Source: Pelagisphaera sp964404745 (GTDB lineage: Bacteria; Verrucomicrobiota; Verrucomicrobiia; Opitutales; Opitutaceae). From it: DNA of 64,000 nt. Numbering within the stretch: the stretch's first letter is position 1; each line of letters begins with the position of its first letter. The notes beneath the pieces were generated by a model, which searched no databases, was not told where the DNA came from, and was given only the letters and a program-made list of their open reading frames with translations. The stretch is taken from positions 20,491-84,490 of the forward strand of contig CAYOLG010000021.1 of NCBI GenBank assembly GCA_964404745.1, read 5' to 3'. Position numbers and translations under genes: made by a program. This document shows positions 1-8,737 of the stretch, in pieces.

Positions 1-339
1 ATTGATTTCGTCCGCAAGTAACAAATTGGCGAATACAGGACCTTTTTCAGCGGTAAAACTGTGCTCTTTGGGATCGTAAACCAGGCTTCCCACCAAATCG
101 CTAGGCAGCAAATCTGGAGTGAATTGGACCCTGCTGAAGCTAGCCTTCATTGATTGGGCCAAAGTGGTTATAACCAGCGTCTTCGCGACTCCAGGAACGC
201 CTTCTATGAGAACATGGCCATCGCACAACAAAGCCAGGAGCAAACGGTCCACCAAGGCCTCTTGCCCGACGATCACCTCCGCCAGCGATTCCCGAACCTT
301 CTCCAATCTTGAGCAGGATTTTTCTATGAGCGATTTCAT
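1..339 (-). CDS. MoxR-family AAA ATPase (5' part, runs off window)
   Basis: The frame read from ATG at 339 down to base 1 stays open and encodes the first 113 residues of a MoxR-type AAA+ ATPase. A Walker A motif GVPGVAKT lies at residues 47-54, the family-typical VQFTPDLLPSDLVGS stretch follows at about 71-85, and a Walker B LLLADEIN is at 106-113, where the window ends. MoxR ATPases act as cytosolic chaperone-like machines, usually next to DUF58 and von Willebrand factor A genes involved in metal insertion, stress or envelope functions. Those partners would lie beyond the left edge. The upstream side at 340-386 is the short gap to the sugar-binding protein gene, which ends at 387 on the same strand. 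Confidence 0.9.
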   Translation of the reverse strand, partial: MKSLIEKSCSRLEKVRESLAEVIVGQEALVDRLLLALLCDGHVLIEGVPGVAKTLVITTLAQSMKASFSRVQFTPDLLPSDLVGSLVYDPKEHSFTAEKGPVFANLLLADEIN

Positions 340-386
340 TAACTTAATTTAACGGACTCACCTATTCGCTTGGCTATTGAGGGATC

Positions 387-1394
387 CTACCATTGTTCGC
401 TTACTCGAGTCGGGTCGTTCGCTGCCGTTTCGTAGCGATAATGCGAGCACGGTATGAATATCGCTTTTTCCACAGTCTCTCCTTCCAAATGCTTGATGAA
501 AGACTGGACAGTTCCGACCGCCATTTTTCGGGGGAATTGCTGTGGCGTGTCGTAGAGTTTCCCTTCGTAAACGCCCTGCTTTCCCGCTGGCGACGCATCG
601 AATGCCACGATGGTGATTTGCTCGGTTTTGTTGACTTTGTCGATGGCGGCGTAGGCCCCGAGACCCGAGGGGTCGTTAATGGCGAAAATCCCGACGATAT
701 TGGGGTGAACTTGAAGTATGTCATTGGTTACCGCGAAGCCTTCGTTGCGGCTCCCTTTGCCGTTCAATTCCGTTACAATTTCCAGTTGGCTGCCGCTTTT
801 CTTGAGCTGATCCTTGAACCCTTCAACCCGCAAGATGCACGAAGTTACCTCCGGCAGCCCTATAATGGCAATTTGCCCGCGATCACCAGTTGCCTCGATC
901 ATGCTCTTCGCTGCCAACTGCCCTCCTTGAAAATTGTCGCTTCCAATATGGGAAGTTACCATCTGCTTCACCTCGTCGTCGTCAACCTGGATGTCGAATG
1001 TAAATACAGGTATGCCAGCCGCATGAGCCTTGCGCACGCCTTCCGCTGCCGCTTTAGAGTCTGCTGGATTCAAGAAGATGGCATCGTATCCTTGAGCAAT
1101 GAAGTCCGAAATCTGGGCATTTTGCGCAGCTCCGTCATTGGCTCCGTCCAAAGCTACCAAGTCGTATCCATATTTTGCGGCCTCCTCCTCCATTACATTG
1201 GCAATCAGCTTAAAGAAAGGATTCGTCAATGCCATGCAGGTCATGCCGATTTTCCCCTTCGATTCGGAACCGCCCACCCCTCTCGAACCGCTATCCGAAC
1301 ATGAGACCAGCAGGAGCAGGGATAGCGCCGCAATGAAGCCGGCGACTAAGCGACGGAAAGTCAATCGAGGATGGGATACGTATGAACGGTTCAC
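387..1394 (-). CDS. Sugar ABC transporter substrate-binding lipoprotein (RbsB-like)
   Basis: Periplasmic-binding protein of the ribose/galactose (PBP1, peripla_BP_4) type. After a hydrophobic signal, a lipobox ending LVSC predicts a lipidated cysteine; the mature part has family segments such as MTCMALTNPFF near the N-terminus, 'DAIFLNPADSKAAAEGV' and 'GIFAINDPSGLGAYAAI'. It should deliver a sugar to the permease and ATPase encoded upstream on the same strand (1930-4802). The start is uncertain: a GTG at 1394 gives a normal signal peptide and is preferred; a TTG at 1430 would add a Trp-rich leader. No convincing Shine-Dalgarno precedes either. Oddly, about 500 bp holding a MITE and a 66-bp palindrome separate it from the permease, so it may have its own promoter. 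The sugar is not known. Confidence 0.87.
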   Translation of the reverse strand: MNRSYVSHPRLTFRRLVAGFIAALSLLLLVSCSDSGSRGVGGSESKGKIGMTCMALTNPFFKLIANVMEEEAAKYGYDLVALDGANDGAAQNAQISDFIAQGYDAIFLNPADSKAAAEGVRKAHAAGIPVFTFDIQVDDDEVKQMVTSHIGSDNFQGGQLAAKSMIEATGDRGQIAIIGLPEVTSCILRVEGFKDQLKKSGSQLEIVTELNGKGSRNEGFAVTNDILQVHPNIVGIFAINDPSGLGAYAAIDKVNKTEQITIVAFDASPAGKQGVYEGKLYDTPQQFPRKMAVGTVQSFIKHLEGETVEKAIFIPCSHYRYETAANDPTRVSEQW

Positions 1395-1460
1395 GCTAGC
1401 AAACTGACGCCCACCCCACCACTCTGGCAAGCGATTATTGAGTTCAAGCTATTACCACCT

Positions 1461-1740
1461 CTAAGAGAGTGTCCAATAAGTCAGAATGCGCGTCGCAGCA
1501 GGCATTTTTCGTTTTTGGCAAGCCGTAGCCGAGGCATCAATGCCCGGAGGGCCTTGGCCCTCGGCTGCAACGCAGCCAAAAGCGACGGAGCGAATGCGGA
1601 GATAGGACAGCAAAAAGGACGCTGCCCCAAAGGGGTTTCCGCCCAGATGGCCCTGCGCATTGTTGAGCACATTGGGGATAGCCATTCCATGGATACCCCG
1701 CTATTCGACGCATATTCTGACTTATTGGACACTCTCTAAG
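1461..1740. mobile_element. MITE-like element with 35-bp terminal inverted repeats
   Basis: The two ends are near-perfect inverted repeats of about 35 bp: left 1461-1495 and right 1706-1740 share GAGAGTGTCCAATAAGTCAG and agree at about 33 of 35 positions. If the element proper begins at GAGAGTGTCC, both outer flanks read TAA, fitting a 3-bp target duplication. The ~280-bp body has no transposase; its open frames (about 75-83 codons) are low-complexity and look like leftover IS end sequence. The size, long terminal repeats and short duplication fit a non-autonomous element moved in trans by an IS5-group transposase (family assignment is inference). It sits between the permease and binding-protein genes of the ABC transporter. 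Confidence 0.75.
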
Positions 1741-1823
1741 GCTCGGATTGATTCAATTCGCTGTAGTCGGCTTCGGTGAATGCTTTAATTAGCTCGACTT
1801 AACAGAAATTCTCAAAGGCTCAG

Positions 1824-1889
1824 CGGCAACGCGCTGGCGCGAGCCCTACGGCCAATCATTTCTGTAGGGCCCGCGCTTGGGCGATGCCG
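1824..1889. repeat. 66-bp imperfect palindrome, family 1 copy A
   Basis: Starts CGGCAACGCGCTGGCGCGAG and ends with its imperfect reverse complement (CCGCGCTTGGGCGATGCCG); inner arms are GCCCTAC and GTAGGGC. A second copy of exactly the same length is at 45945-46010. It lies in the permease/binding-protein gap and could fold into a long stem, possibly affecting operon expression. Apart from this and the MITE, nothing else is seen in 1431-1929. Confidence 0.7.
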
Positions 1890-1929
1890 TGAATGCAAAA
1901 ATCCGAATGCGCTATAGTCTTAGCGCAAT

Positions 1930-3297
1930 TCATTTCCCCGCTAACAGTTGCCGGAATCCCCCGCTCTGACGAGTTTTGTCTAGGAGCACGGCCAGCACGA
2001 TAACACCGCCGAGGGTGAACATTTGAGTGTAGCTTTGGATTCCGATCAAATTCATCCCGTTTTGTATGACAGCTATAATGAATGCCCCGATCAGGGTGCC
2101 GAAAACGCGCCCGGATCCGCCGGAAAGACTGGTGCCACCTACGACTACTGCAGCGATGACGTAAAGCTCGTACATATTGGCCATATTGGGGGCGGCGGCT
2201 CTAACTAGAGAGGCTTGCAGGCAGCCGCCGAGCCCCGCCGAGAGGCCGCTGATGGTGTAGACCAGCAAGATTACCGCTCCCACTGGGACTCCCGTCAATC
2301 GGGCTGCTTCGGCATTGCCCCCGACCGCGTAAATGTAGCGGCCATATCGGGTATGTGTCATGAAAACATGAGCGGATCCATAAATCAGGGCGAGGAGCAG
2401 TATGGTATTGGGAATGCCCAAAATGGATCCTTGAGCCAGCCAGACAAACGAATTGGGGACTTGGTCGATAGAGAATCCTCCAGTGGTGATAAACGCCATT
2501 CCGCGCGCCATCATCATAATTCCTAGCGTAACAATAAAGGCCGCCACTTTAAATCGATGGACTAAAGATCCCGCGAATAAGCCAATCAGCCCGCAGCTTA
2601 AGATGCCGACTAGAAAGCCTAGGCCAACCGACCACGCCGGAGCATCCACTCCGCCGAATTTTTTAACGACAGTCGCACTCAGAACAGCTGACAGGGCAAT
2701 CAAGCTGCCAACCGATAAATCGATGCCTGCCGTGATGATAACCATGGTCATGCCGATGGCGATTATGGCGATTACTACGATGCGTTCGACAATAGCCAAG
2801 AGGTTGGACGCCTTCAGGAAATCGGGCCACAATCGTTCCGATGGCACCCCGAGCTCGTAGCCGGAGAACTGGGGGAAATTATCAGGCAGTTGCTCGATGA
2901 CTCGCCACTTGATCACGTCCCCACTGGCCACGATGCCGCCCAGCGACTCTCCGTTGGCGGCCATGGCGTCAAGAGCCAGACGCAAATCACGCGGCCCGCC
3001 AATGATCAGGCGAACGGATTCGCGGCTGGAATCCAAGGCCATTTGGTGGACGTTACGGGCTAGAGCTTCCGAATCCGTGTTGGCGGCGCCGACGATTAAA
3101 GCTAGCTCGTTCTCGGAAATCAGATTGATCACGACCCCCAGCATTTCCGCTTCCGCCTCGGGGCCTATACCGGGTTGACGCTTAAGGGTCAACAGGCTAA
3201 ACAGCAGACAAAGGGCCAATAAAGCGACTACCATTCCGTAGTCTCCCAGCGAAACGCTCGGAAAACGGCTTTGCCTGACTCTTCCTTCTTGGCTCAT
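1930..3297 (-). CDS. Sugar ABC transporter permease (RbsC-like) with N-terminal insertion
   Basis: Inner-membrane permease of the ribose-type importer (BPD_transp_2). From about residue 165 on it matches the family: GMTMVIITAGIDLSVGS, then multiple membrane spans and AAVVVGGTSLSGGSGRV near the C-terminus. At 455 residues it is clearly longer than the usual ~320. The extra ~115 residues lie after the first membrane span (about 20-40) and before the second, so they probably face the periplasm; the stretch LIIGGPRDLRLALDAMAANG and following residues resembles a piece of a periplasmic-binding fold (inference). The ATG at 3297 overlaps the ATPase stop by 4 bp (ATGA), so translation is coupled. The binding-protein gene follows downstream after a repeat-rich gap. 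Confidence 0.9.
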   Translation of the reverse strand: MSQEGRVRQSRFPSVSLGDYGMVVALLALCLLFSLLTLKRQPGIGPEAEAEMLGVVINLISENELALIVGAANTDSEALARNVHQMALDSSRESVRLIIGGPRDLRLALDAMAANGESLGGIVASGDVIKWRVIEQLPDNFPQFSGYELGVPSERLWPDFLKASNLLAIVERIVVIAIIAIGMTMVIITAGIDLSVGSLIALSAVLSATVVKKFGGVDAPAWSVGLGFLVGILSCGLIGLFAGSLVHRFKVAAFIVTLGIMMMARGMAFITTGGFSIDQVPNSFVWLAQGSILGIPNTILLLALIYGSAHVFMTHTRYGRYIYAVGGNAEAARLTGVPVGAVILLVYTISGLSAGLGGCLQASLVRAAAPNMANMYELYVIAAVVVGGTSLSGGSGRVFGTLIGAFIIAVIQNGMNLIGIQSYTQMFTLGGVIVLAVLLDKTRQSGGFRQLLAGK

Positions 3298-4802
3298 TCG
3301 CTTAAAGCAAGGGCGAGGACCGCTTCTTGCGAGGTTGTTCGGGCATCCTCGATCTCACCCATGACTTGGCCTTCTTTCATGACCAGAATACGGTCGCTCA
3401 TGCCAATCACCTCAGGCAACTCGCTGCTAATGAGCAAAATCGATTTCCCGCGAGCAACCAATTCGTTTATCAAAAGGTAGATTTCATACTTAGCTCCGAC
3501 ATCGATGCCACGAGTGGGCTCATCGAATATGAAAATGTCGGCTTTTCCTTGTAACCATTTTGCCAGGACAACTTTCTGCTGATTGCCGCCTGACAGTTGT
3601 CCGGCTTTTTGGGAACCAGAGGATACCTTTATCTTTAAATTCTTTCTGCTCGTTTCGAAGGCCTGGGCTTCAGCCTTTCCATCAATCAGGAAACCTTTCT
3701 TGAATGCCTGTAAATTGGGCAGGCCAAAATTTTCCTGGGCTGAGTGAATCAGAATAAGCCCTTGCTCCTTCCGATCTTCAGTCAGCAGGCAGATGCCATT
3801 TCGTATAGCATCCCTGGGCTCGCAGATCCTCCGCTCCTTCCCATCCATGATGATATTCCCTTGGTCCAAATGGTCCGCGCCGAAAATCAGCCGAACCATC
3901 TCAGTCCTTCCGGATCCCACCAGTCCTGAGATTCCCAATACTTCTCCCTCTCTCAGCTCAAAATTCACCCCGCGAACCGCCGATCCACGACTAAGGTTTT
4001 CCACTTTCAGTCTTACGGGACCGAGATTCGATTGGCGTTCAGGGAACTCCTCTTCCAGTGGCCGTCCTACCATCCATTCAATCAATTGCGATTTCGATAC
4101 TTCCGAAACAGGCGCCTCGCCAACGGTTTCCCCATCCCGAAGCACGGTAACGCGATCAGCGATCTCATAGATTTCCTCCAAGCGATGGCTTACGTAGATG
4201 ATGGAAATCCCTTCCTTGCGCAATCGGCGGATTATCGACAAAAGCTTGTCTACTTCTTGCTGGCTCAAAGCTGCGGTCGGCTCGTCCATGACAATAATTC
4301 GGGCATCCGATGCCAAAGCTCTGGCGATTTCAACGGTTTGCTGTTCGGCCACAGTCAGATTTTCGCAACGAGCCTCCGGATCGATGGACATCCCCAGCTG
4401 ACCAAACAGCTCACGGGCCTGGGCTCGCTCTGCTCGGTGATCGATGAATCCACGGTTAACGATTTCCTTGCCGAGAAATAGGTTTTCCCGAGCGCTCAAC
4501 TTTGGAGCCAGATTGAATTCCTGGAAAATGATGGCGATGCCTTCGCGTTGCGAAACTTGCGGCGAGCGCAACGTTACCGACTTTCCATCAATTAATATCT
4601 CACCGGAATCCGGAAGATGGGCTCCACCGAGCGCCTTAATCAGGGTACTCTTTCCCGCCCCATTCTCTCCGACCAGAGCCAAGACTTCGCCTCTCGCCAG
4701 AGTCAGCGTCACTTCACTAAGGGCCTTGACGCCCGGGAAAGTCTTAACGATCTCCTTCATTTCTAGGAGAGGTGGAGTAGCGCTATCTGAGGAAGCAACC
4801 AT
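3294..4802 (-). CDS. Sugar ABC transporter ATP-binding protein (RbsA-like)
   Basis: Duplicated nucleotide-binding subunit (502 residues, the normal RbsA/MglA size) powering sugar import. The first domain has Walker A GENGAGKST at 45-53, signature LTVAEQQ near 149 and Walker B VMDEP at 171-175. The second has the degenerate Walker A GLVGSGRTE at 293-301 that is typical of this family, signature LSGGNQQK at 403-410 and Walker B FDEPTRGID near 426. First gene of a minus-strand operon, ATPase-permease-binding protein; its stop overlaps the permease start. Substrate not predictable, though an aldose epimerase gene lies just upstream on the same strand. Confidence 0.95.
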   Translation of the reverse strand: MVASSDSATPPLLEMKEIVKTFPGVKALSEVTLTLARGEVLALVGENGAGKSTLIKALGGAHLPDSGEILIDGKSVTLRSPQVSQREGIAIIFQEFNLAPKLSARENLFLGKEIVNRGFIDHRAERAQARELFGQLGMSIDPEARCENLTVAEQQTVEIARALASDARIIVMDEPTAALSQQEVDKLLSIIRRLRKEGISIIYVSHRLEEIYEIADRVTVLRDGETVGEAPVSEVSKSQLIEWMVGRPLEEEFPERQSNLGPVRLKVENLSRGSAVRGVNFELREGEVLGISGLVGSGRTEMVRLIFGADHLDQGNIIMDGKERRICEPRDAIRNGICLLTEDRKEQGLILIHSAQENFGLPNLQAFKKGFLIDGKAEAQAFETSRKNLKIKVSSGSQKAGQLSGGNQQKVVLAKWLQGKADIFIFDEPTRGIDVGAKYEIYLLINELVARGKSILLISSELPEVIGMSDRILVMKEGQVMGEIEDARTTSQEAVLALALSE

Positions 4803-4917
4803 CTTTGAGGCAGGCGAAACGATTCGCTGGCCTACTGTATCGACTATCCTCGAAGCTCAGGCAAGCAAAGGCTTTGACTTCAGGATAAGGTGCGGGCGAT
4901 CACCAATGATAGAAACA

Positions 4918-4980
4918 GTAGCGCAGGCATCCTGTCTGTGTCCAGAGGTTGAGATAACAGGCTAGAAGCCTGTTCTACTC
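4918..4980. repeat. GTAG-CTAC palindromic repeat (REP/BIME-like), copy 1
   Basis: Begins GTAGCGCAGGCATCCTG and ends AGAAGCCTGTTCTAC. Each half contains its own small hairpin (AGGC...GCCT) and the two halves are inverted relative to each other. It lies between the aldose epimerase gene end and the ABC ATPase start. Same family as the repeats at 6021, 8738, 18618, 34661, 47725, 48821 and 62801. Confidence 0.8.
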
Positions 4981-5019
4981 CTTTCGTTCTCCTCACCAGA
5001 ATCAGCCGAACACGGCCCC

Positions 5020-5976
5020 TCAATCCAGATCGCCATTATGCGTTACGATGATCGTGAACGCGTAGGTTTTGGCTTCGCTAGGTTTCAAGGGAATCAGAAA
5101 CGGTTTCTCTTCGATCGCCAGGGGGGACTCCTGTATGTCGTGATGGGCGACCATGGGTTCGATGCAAACGAAGGGCTTGCCTGGGGGCGTGAAGATATTG
5201 ACGTTGGGAAAGTCGCCAAGATCGACCGTTACATAGGGCAGCATTCCCGCTAGACCAACCCCGATTTTACGAGCGGGCATGTCCTTTTGGAACATGCCGC
5301 CGCTGGGAATCCGCGGGTCGTCCAAGCTAAATTTTCGTTCGTTTTCTAGAAACGGGACCCTGGTTGTTTGAATCAAACTTTCTTTGATCTCCGCTCTATC
5401 TCGTTCCAGCCGTTTGGAGAAGGAAATTTCATAGTCTCCGCGCGAGCGGCCTCTAGTTAGCGGTGTCCGAAAACCCGGATGGCCCCCCAACGCGAAATAC
5501 ATGGTTTCCGAACCGTTATTGGATACCCGGTATTCATTGACCAATCGGTTGCCTTCCAGTCGATAGGTAGCGTCGAAAACGAACTCGAACGGATAGTGCT
5601 GTCGCGTCATTTCATTTGCTCGCAAACTAAGGGTGACGGCTTCGCCATCCTCGGATGGGAACGTTTCAAAATCGGAAATCATCGCCAGCCCCATACGCGG
5701 CATCTCGTAAGCTTTTCCTTTGTAGGAAAAGCGCTCATCCTTGAATCGAACGTTAACGGGAAACATTACCGGAGAGCGATTCGCCCAATGCTCGGGATCG
5801 CCCTGCCATAGATACTCTGTATCTGTATTTTTATGACGTATGCTCTGTAATTCCGCCCCATAGGTATCTATGGTAACTCGAAGCCAGTTATTCTCAATCG
5901 TTACCAAGTCGGCAGCCAAAACGGATAATGATTGAGAGAAAAATAGACAGAAAGTGAGCAACAAATTGCGCTTCAT
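5020..5976 (-). CDS. Aldose 1-epimerase family protein (exported)
   Basis: 318 residues with a Sec signal (about 1-21, ending SVLAA) and a galactose mutarotase-like beta-sandwich. Family marks are 'YGAELQSIRHKNTDTEYLW', a central 'FALGGHPGFRTPL' containing the His-Pro-Gly-Phe core, and 'VCIEPMVAHHD' near the C-terminus with the glutamate expected as general base. It resembles the LacX/YeaD-like subgroup rather than classical GalM. Such enzymes interconvert alpha and beta anomers of aldoses. The position upstream of, and co-directional with, the sugar ABC transporter suggests it conditions sugars in the periplasm before import. Confidence 0.85.
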   Translation of the reverse strand: MKRNLLLTFCLFFSQSLSVLAADLVTIENNWLRVTIDTYGAELQSIRHKNTDTEYLWQGDPEHWANRSPVMFPVNVRFKDERFSYKGKAYEMPRMGLAMISDFETFPSEDGEAVTLSLRANEMTRQHYPFEFVFDATYRLEGNRLVNEYRVSNNGSETMYFALGGHPGFRTPLTRGRSRGDYEISFSKRLERDRAEIKESLIQTTRVPFLENERKFSLDDPRIPSGGMFQKDMPARKIGVGLAGMLPYVTVDLGDFPNVNIFTPPGKPFVCIEPMVAHHDIQESPLAIEEKPFLIPLKPSEAKTYAFTIIVTHNGDLD

Positions 5977-6020
5977 AACACTTCGACATCAACGATCTGA
6001 TCTTTCATTGTCAACCGCCA

Positions 6021-6098
6021 GTAGCGCGGAGCTTTAGCCCTTGAAAAGCATAACAGGCATCCTGCCTTTTTGTACGCAAGCTAGAAGCCTGCGCTACC
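6021..6098. repeat. GTAG-CTAC palindromic repeat, hybrid copy 2
   Basis: The left arm begins GTAGCGCGGAGCTTTAGCCC, an arm type also seen reversed at 43969-43990, while the middle and right part (AGGCATCCTGCCT and AGAAGCCTGCGCTAC) belong to the other arm type. It therefore appears to be a mixed element. Located between the epimerase start and the end of the next minus-strand gene. Confidence 0.65.
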
Positions 6099-6107
6099 CT
6101 ACATACT

Positions 6108-7304
6108 CTACTCGAACCCCAAAGCCGCCATCACCGCTTTGTCGCCTTGCAGGGCGTTGGCCGGCCTTGGATGATCATCGTTGAACACGTAAAGCTCTTC
6201 TGGTGAAAGCACAGTGACGAAGCTTTCGTCGAAACCGTTGTCGTAAGGAATTCGCTTGTAGCTCAACCCCAAATGATGAGCGAAAAACGGATACACTGTC
6301 GATCGCTTCGAATAGCCATAGTCGTGGCCTTCTGCAAAGAGATGAACGTGTTCAGCATTGTGCTCGGCATCGTACAGGGCGTAAACGCTTCTAATGTACG
6401 GGTATTCAATCCGAGGCGTATTTCGGGTCCAGTCCGCCCCATTGGAAACAAGCAGCAATGGCCGCGGAGCCGCCATTGCTGCCAATTCGACGTTATTCGT
6501 CTGGTGACGTTTGCTCATATGTATGGGCATGCCACTCTCGCATACGCAGCCGCCGAAAAAGTGGGCGGAAACTTGCACTACTGGAGCGGATACTTTTATA
6601 CGGTCATCTATGGCGGTTAATACAAAGGTTTGCGTGCCGCCACCCGAACCGCCGGTCATACCAATCCGTTCCGGATCCACGTCCGGACGCGACAGGAGAT
6701 ATTCGAGAACGCGCTTACTGTTCCATGTCTGCAAGAGGGCGGCAATCGGCATCTTATGCGTCGTTTGCGTAGACTCAGCGTAGCCCACCATATCGTAGGC
6801 GAAAGCGATAGCCCCCATGCGGGCGAAGGCGGCGCAGCGCTTCTGCACGTCTTCAGTCAACCGCTTGTTGGCCGCGTGGCCATGAGGCGACAGAATGGCT
6901 GGATTCGTTTCTCGCGGATTGGCGGGCGAATACAGATTTCCGGTAATGTAGAATCCTGGGAAACTTTTGATCGCTATGTTTTCCACAAAATAGCCGTCCA
7001 TCTTGCGGCGACTGTGGATGATCGGGTCAAAGTCGCCTTTTATGTCCGGCATTCGATCCCAATAGAGACCTTCCAATATACCTTCACGGATTGTCGCTGC
7101 CCGCTTTTCCCAGGATTTTCTGTCACGCCAGGTAGAGGCATATTCCTTCATCTTCAGGTTGGCTTCATCCGGTGTCCAGTGATGGCCAACTCGAAGCGTT
7201 TCTCGATCAATAGCGTCTTCGAGGATGACCGTTGAATCGGCGAACGCTAATCCGGAAATAAAGGCGATTAGGACGCCAGTGATGGATTTTGAGGTCTGGA
7301 ACAT
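6108..7304 (-). CDS. Secreted alpha/beta hydrolase, acetylxylan esterase-like
   Basis: About 398 residues when started at the ATG at 7304, which directly opens a Sec signal peptide (hydrophobic core ending LAFA at about 18-21); an upstream start at 7358 would only add a polar leader. The fold is alpha/beta hydrolase of the acetylxylan esterase/dienelactone hydrolase-like class: an oxyanion-region 'SPHGHAANK' near 139, nucleophile Ser220 in GGSGG, and the likely catalytic His in 'FAEGHDYG'. Related proteins from Verrucomicrobiota and Planctomycetota are exported esterases acting on acylated polysaccharides; the exact substrate is not shown here. Divergent from the lipoprotein gene at 7538. Confidence 0.8.
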   Translation of the reverse strand: MFQTSKSITGVLIAFISGLAFADSTVILEDAIDRETLRVGHHWTPDEANLKMKEYASTWRDRKSWEKRAATIREGILEGLYWDRMPDIKGDFDPIIHSRRKMDGYFVENIAIKSFPGFYITGNLYSPANPRETNPAILSPHGHAANKRLTEDVQKRCAAFARMGAIAFAYDMVGYAESTQTTHKMPIAALLQTWNSKRVLEYLLSRPDVDPERIGMTGGSGGGTQTFVLTAIDDRIKVSAPVVQVSAHFFGGCVCESGMPIHMSKRHQTNNVELAAMAAPRPLLLVSNGADWTRNTPRIEYPYIRSVYALYDAEHNAEHVHLFAEGHDYGYSKRSTVYPFFAHHLGLSYKRIPYDNGFDESFVTVLSPEELYVFNDDHPRPANALQGDKAVMAALGFE

Positions 7305-7537
7305 GAATGGACTGGGGAAACTTCTGACTGGATTGTCGCCCGTTCTATGGCACAGCACAAGCGCGAACTTAACCCTCTCTTGGACAAGTGGTTAAAGGAT
7401 TTATAGGGCTCTCACTACCCATAATATCGCCAGTTTTAGCGCATAAAGGCGAGTAATGACGCGTCTTAAGCGTCAAGCTAGAATAAACGAGCCCTATTTC
7501 TCTCCAATAATAGGGTGAGAAGATAACCCCGCCCGCC

Positions 7538-8731
7538 ATGAGTATCTCGAACGCAAAATCCAATTCACTGGCTCTGATAGGCATCCTGTTGAGCAGCTGT
7601 AGCTCCGTTAGGGAAACCCAAATCGAAGTCGCGTCCGGCAACTACGACTACGCCATCAATCGGGCCCTCGAAAAGCTGAAACGCAACCGCTCCAATAAAA
7701 AGACGGATGAATACGCTTGGATCCTAGAAGAAGCCTTCGCCAAGGCCGTCGATCGGGATCTTCGAGCTGTCGAACGCTGGCAGTTTGAAAACCATGGAAA
7801 GGCGCTTGAGGAGATTTTTTTCCTCTATGAGGGCTTGCAACAACGGCAGGAACGGATCCGCCCTATTCTACCCGTATTCATCAAACGCGAAAATCGATAC
7901 GCCGAACTAGCGTTTCAGAACTATCATAAGGCCATCGTCGAATCAAAGGAACGTTTTTCTAGCCACCTCTATGACCAGGCTCGCGAACGCCTCGCTTTGC
8001 CAAGCAAGGCCGACGCCCGCATTGCCTACGATAATTTGACTCATCTTTTGCAGATAAACCCTGGATTCCGTGATGCCGAAGCTCTCGCTAGAGAAGCCCA
8101 CATGAAGGGTACGGATTTCGTTTTGGTATCCTTGTTCAATGAGTCGCCAATCGCCCTGCCGGCGCAACTTGAAGAGGACCTCCTGAGTTTTGAATCCAAT
8201 CAATTCGACACCTTGTGGACGGTCCATCACCGCGAACCAACTAGCGATATCCTTTACGACTATGAGATGCGTATTTCCATACGCGGCATTTCCATCAGCC
8301 CGGAGCGCATCCAGGAAAAGGAGATAATCAAAGAAAGGAGCATCAAGGACGGTTACGACTACGTCCTGGATGAGTACGGCAATGTACTCAAGGACGGCAA
8401 TGGAAACGACATTCGTTCAGATCGTTACATCACCGTCCGCTCACGAGTACTGGAGTTCAACCAGATAAAATCGGTCAGATTAGACGCCAAGGTGGACTAT
8501 CTGACCTTCCAGAGGAATGAGCTCCTCAACAGCTACCCGCTCACCAGCGAGTTTGTATTCAGTCACAGCTACTGTACGCATTCTGGTGATACGATGGCAT
8601 TGGATGATCATTACAGGAGACTGGTCGGACTAACTTATGCCCCCTTCCCATCGAATGAGCAAATGATTTACGAGGCGGGCGTGGATCTGAAAAACCAGCT
8701 CAAAGGCGTCGTTTCGAAGGTCCAGCTTTAG
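7538..8731 (+). CDS. Uncharacterised lipoprotein with helical repeat region
   Basis: 397 residues. A short signal with lipobox LLSSC predicts lipidation at Cys21. Residues ~30-190 are alpha-helical with TPR-like spacing ('NYDYAINRALEKLKRNRSN', 'AWILEEAFAKAVDRD'), and the C-terminal ~200 residues are predicted mixed strand. It resembles hypothetical lipoproteins common in Bacteroidota that share the N-terminal 'YDYAI..A.EKL..N' pattern; no function is known. ATG at 7538. It is transcribed away from the hydrolase at 6108-7304 and is followed by a REP-like repeat at 8738. Function cannot be assigned. Confidence 0.8.
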   Translation: MSISNAKSNSLALIGILLSSCSSVRETQIEVASGNYDYAINRALEKLKRNRSNKKTDEYAWILEEAFAKAVDRDLRAVERWQFENHGKALEEIFFLYEGLQQRQERIRPILPVFIKRENRYAELAFQNYHKAIVESKERFSSHLYDQARERLALPSKADARIAYDNLTHLLQINPGFRDAEALAREAHMKGTDFVLVSLFNESPIALPAQLEEDLLSFESNQFDTLWTVHHREPTSDILYDYEMRISIRGISISPERIQEKEIIKERSIKDGYDYVLDEYGNVLKDGNGNDIRSDRYITVRSRVLEFNQIKSVRLDAKVDYLTFQRNELLNSYPLTSEFVFSHSYCTHSGDTMALDDHYRRLVGLTYAPFPSNEQMIYEAGVDLKNQLKGVVSKVQL

Positions 8732-8737
8732 ACAAAT

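Noticed and set aside
393..1304. Long plus-strand open frame (about 300 codons) opposite the sugar-binding protein gene.
   Set aside because: It is antisense to a clear family member; its translation shows no domain and has the biased composition of a shadow frame.
1461..1739. Small proteins of 74-83 codons in the MITE.
   Set aside because: Frames exist on both strands only because the element is short and GC-rich; none has family similarity or a ribosome-binding site.
4444..4965. Plus-strand open frame ending in a Cys-rich tail over the repeat at 4918.
   Set aside because: It is antisense to the ABC ATPase and its tail is simply the translated GTAG-type repeat; a similar tail appears in a spurious frame at 62698-62895.
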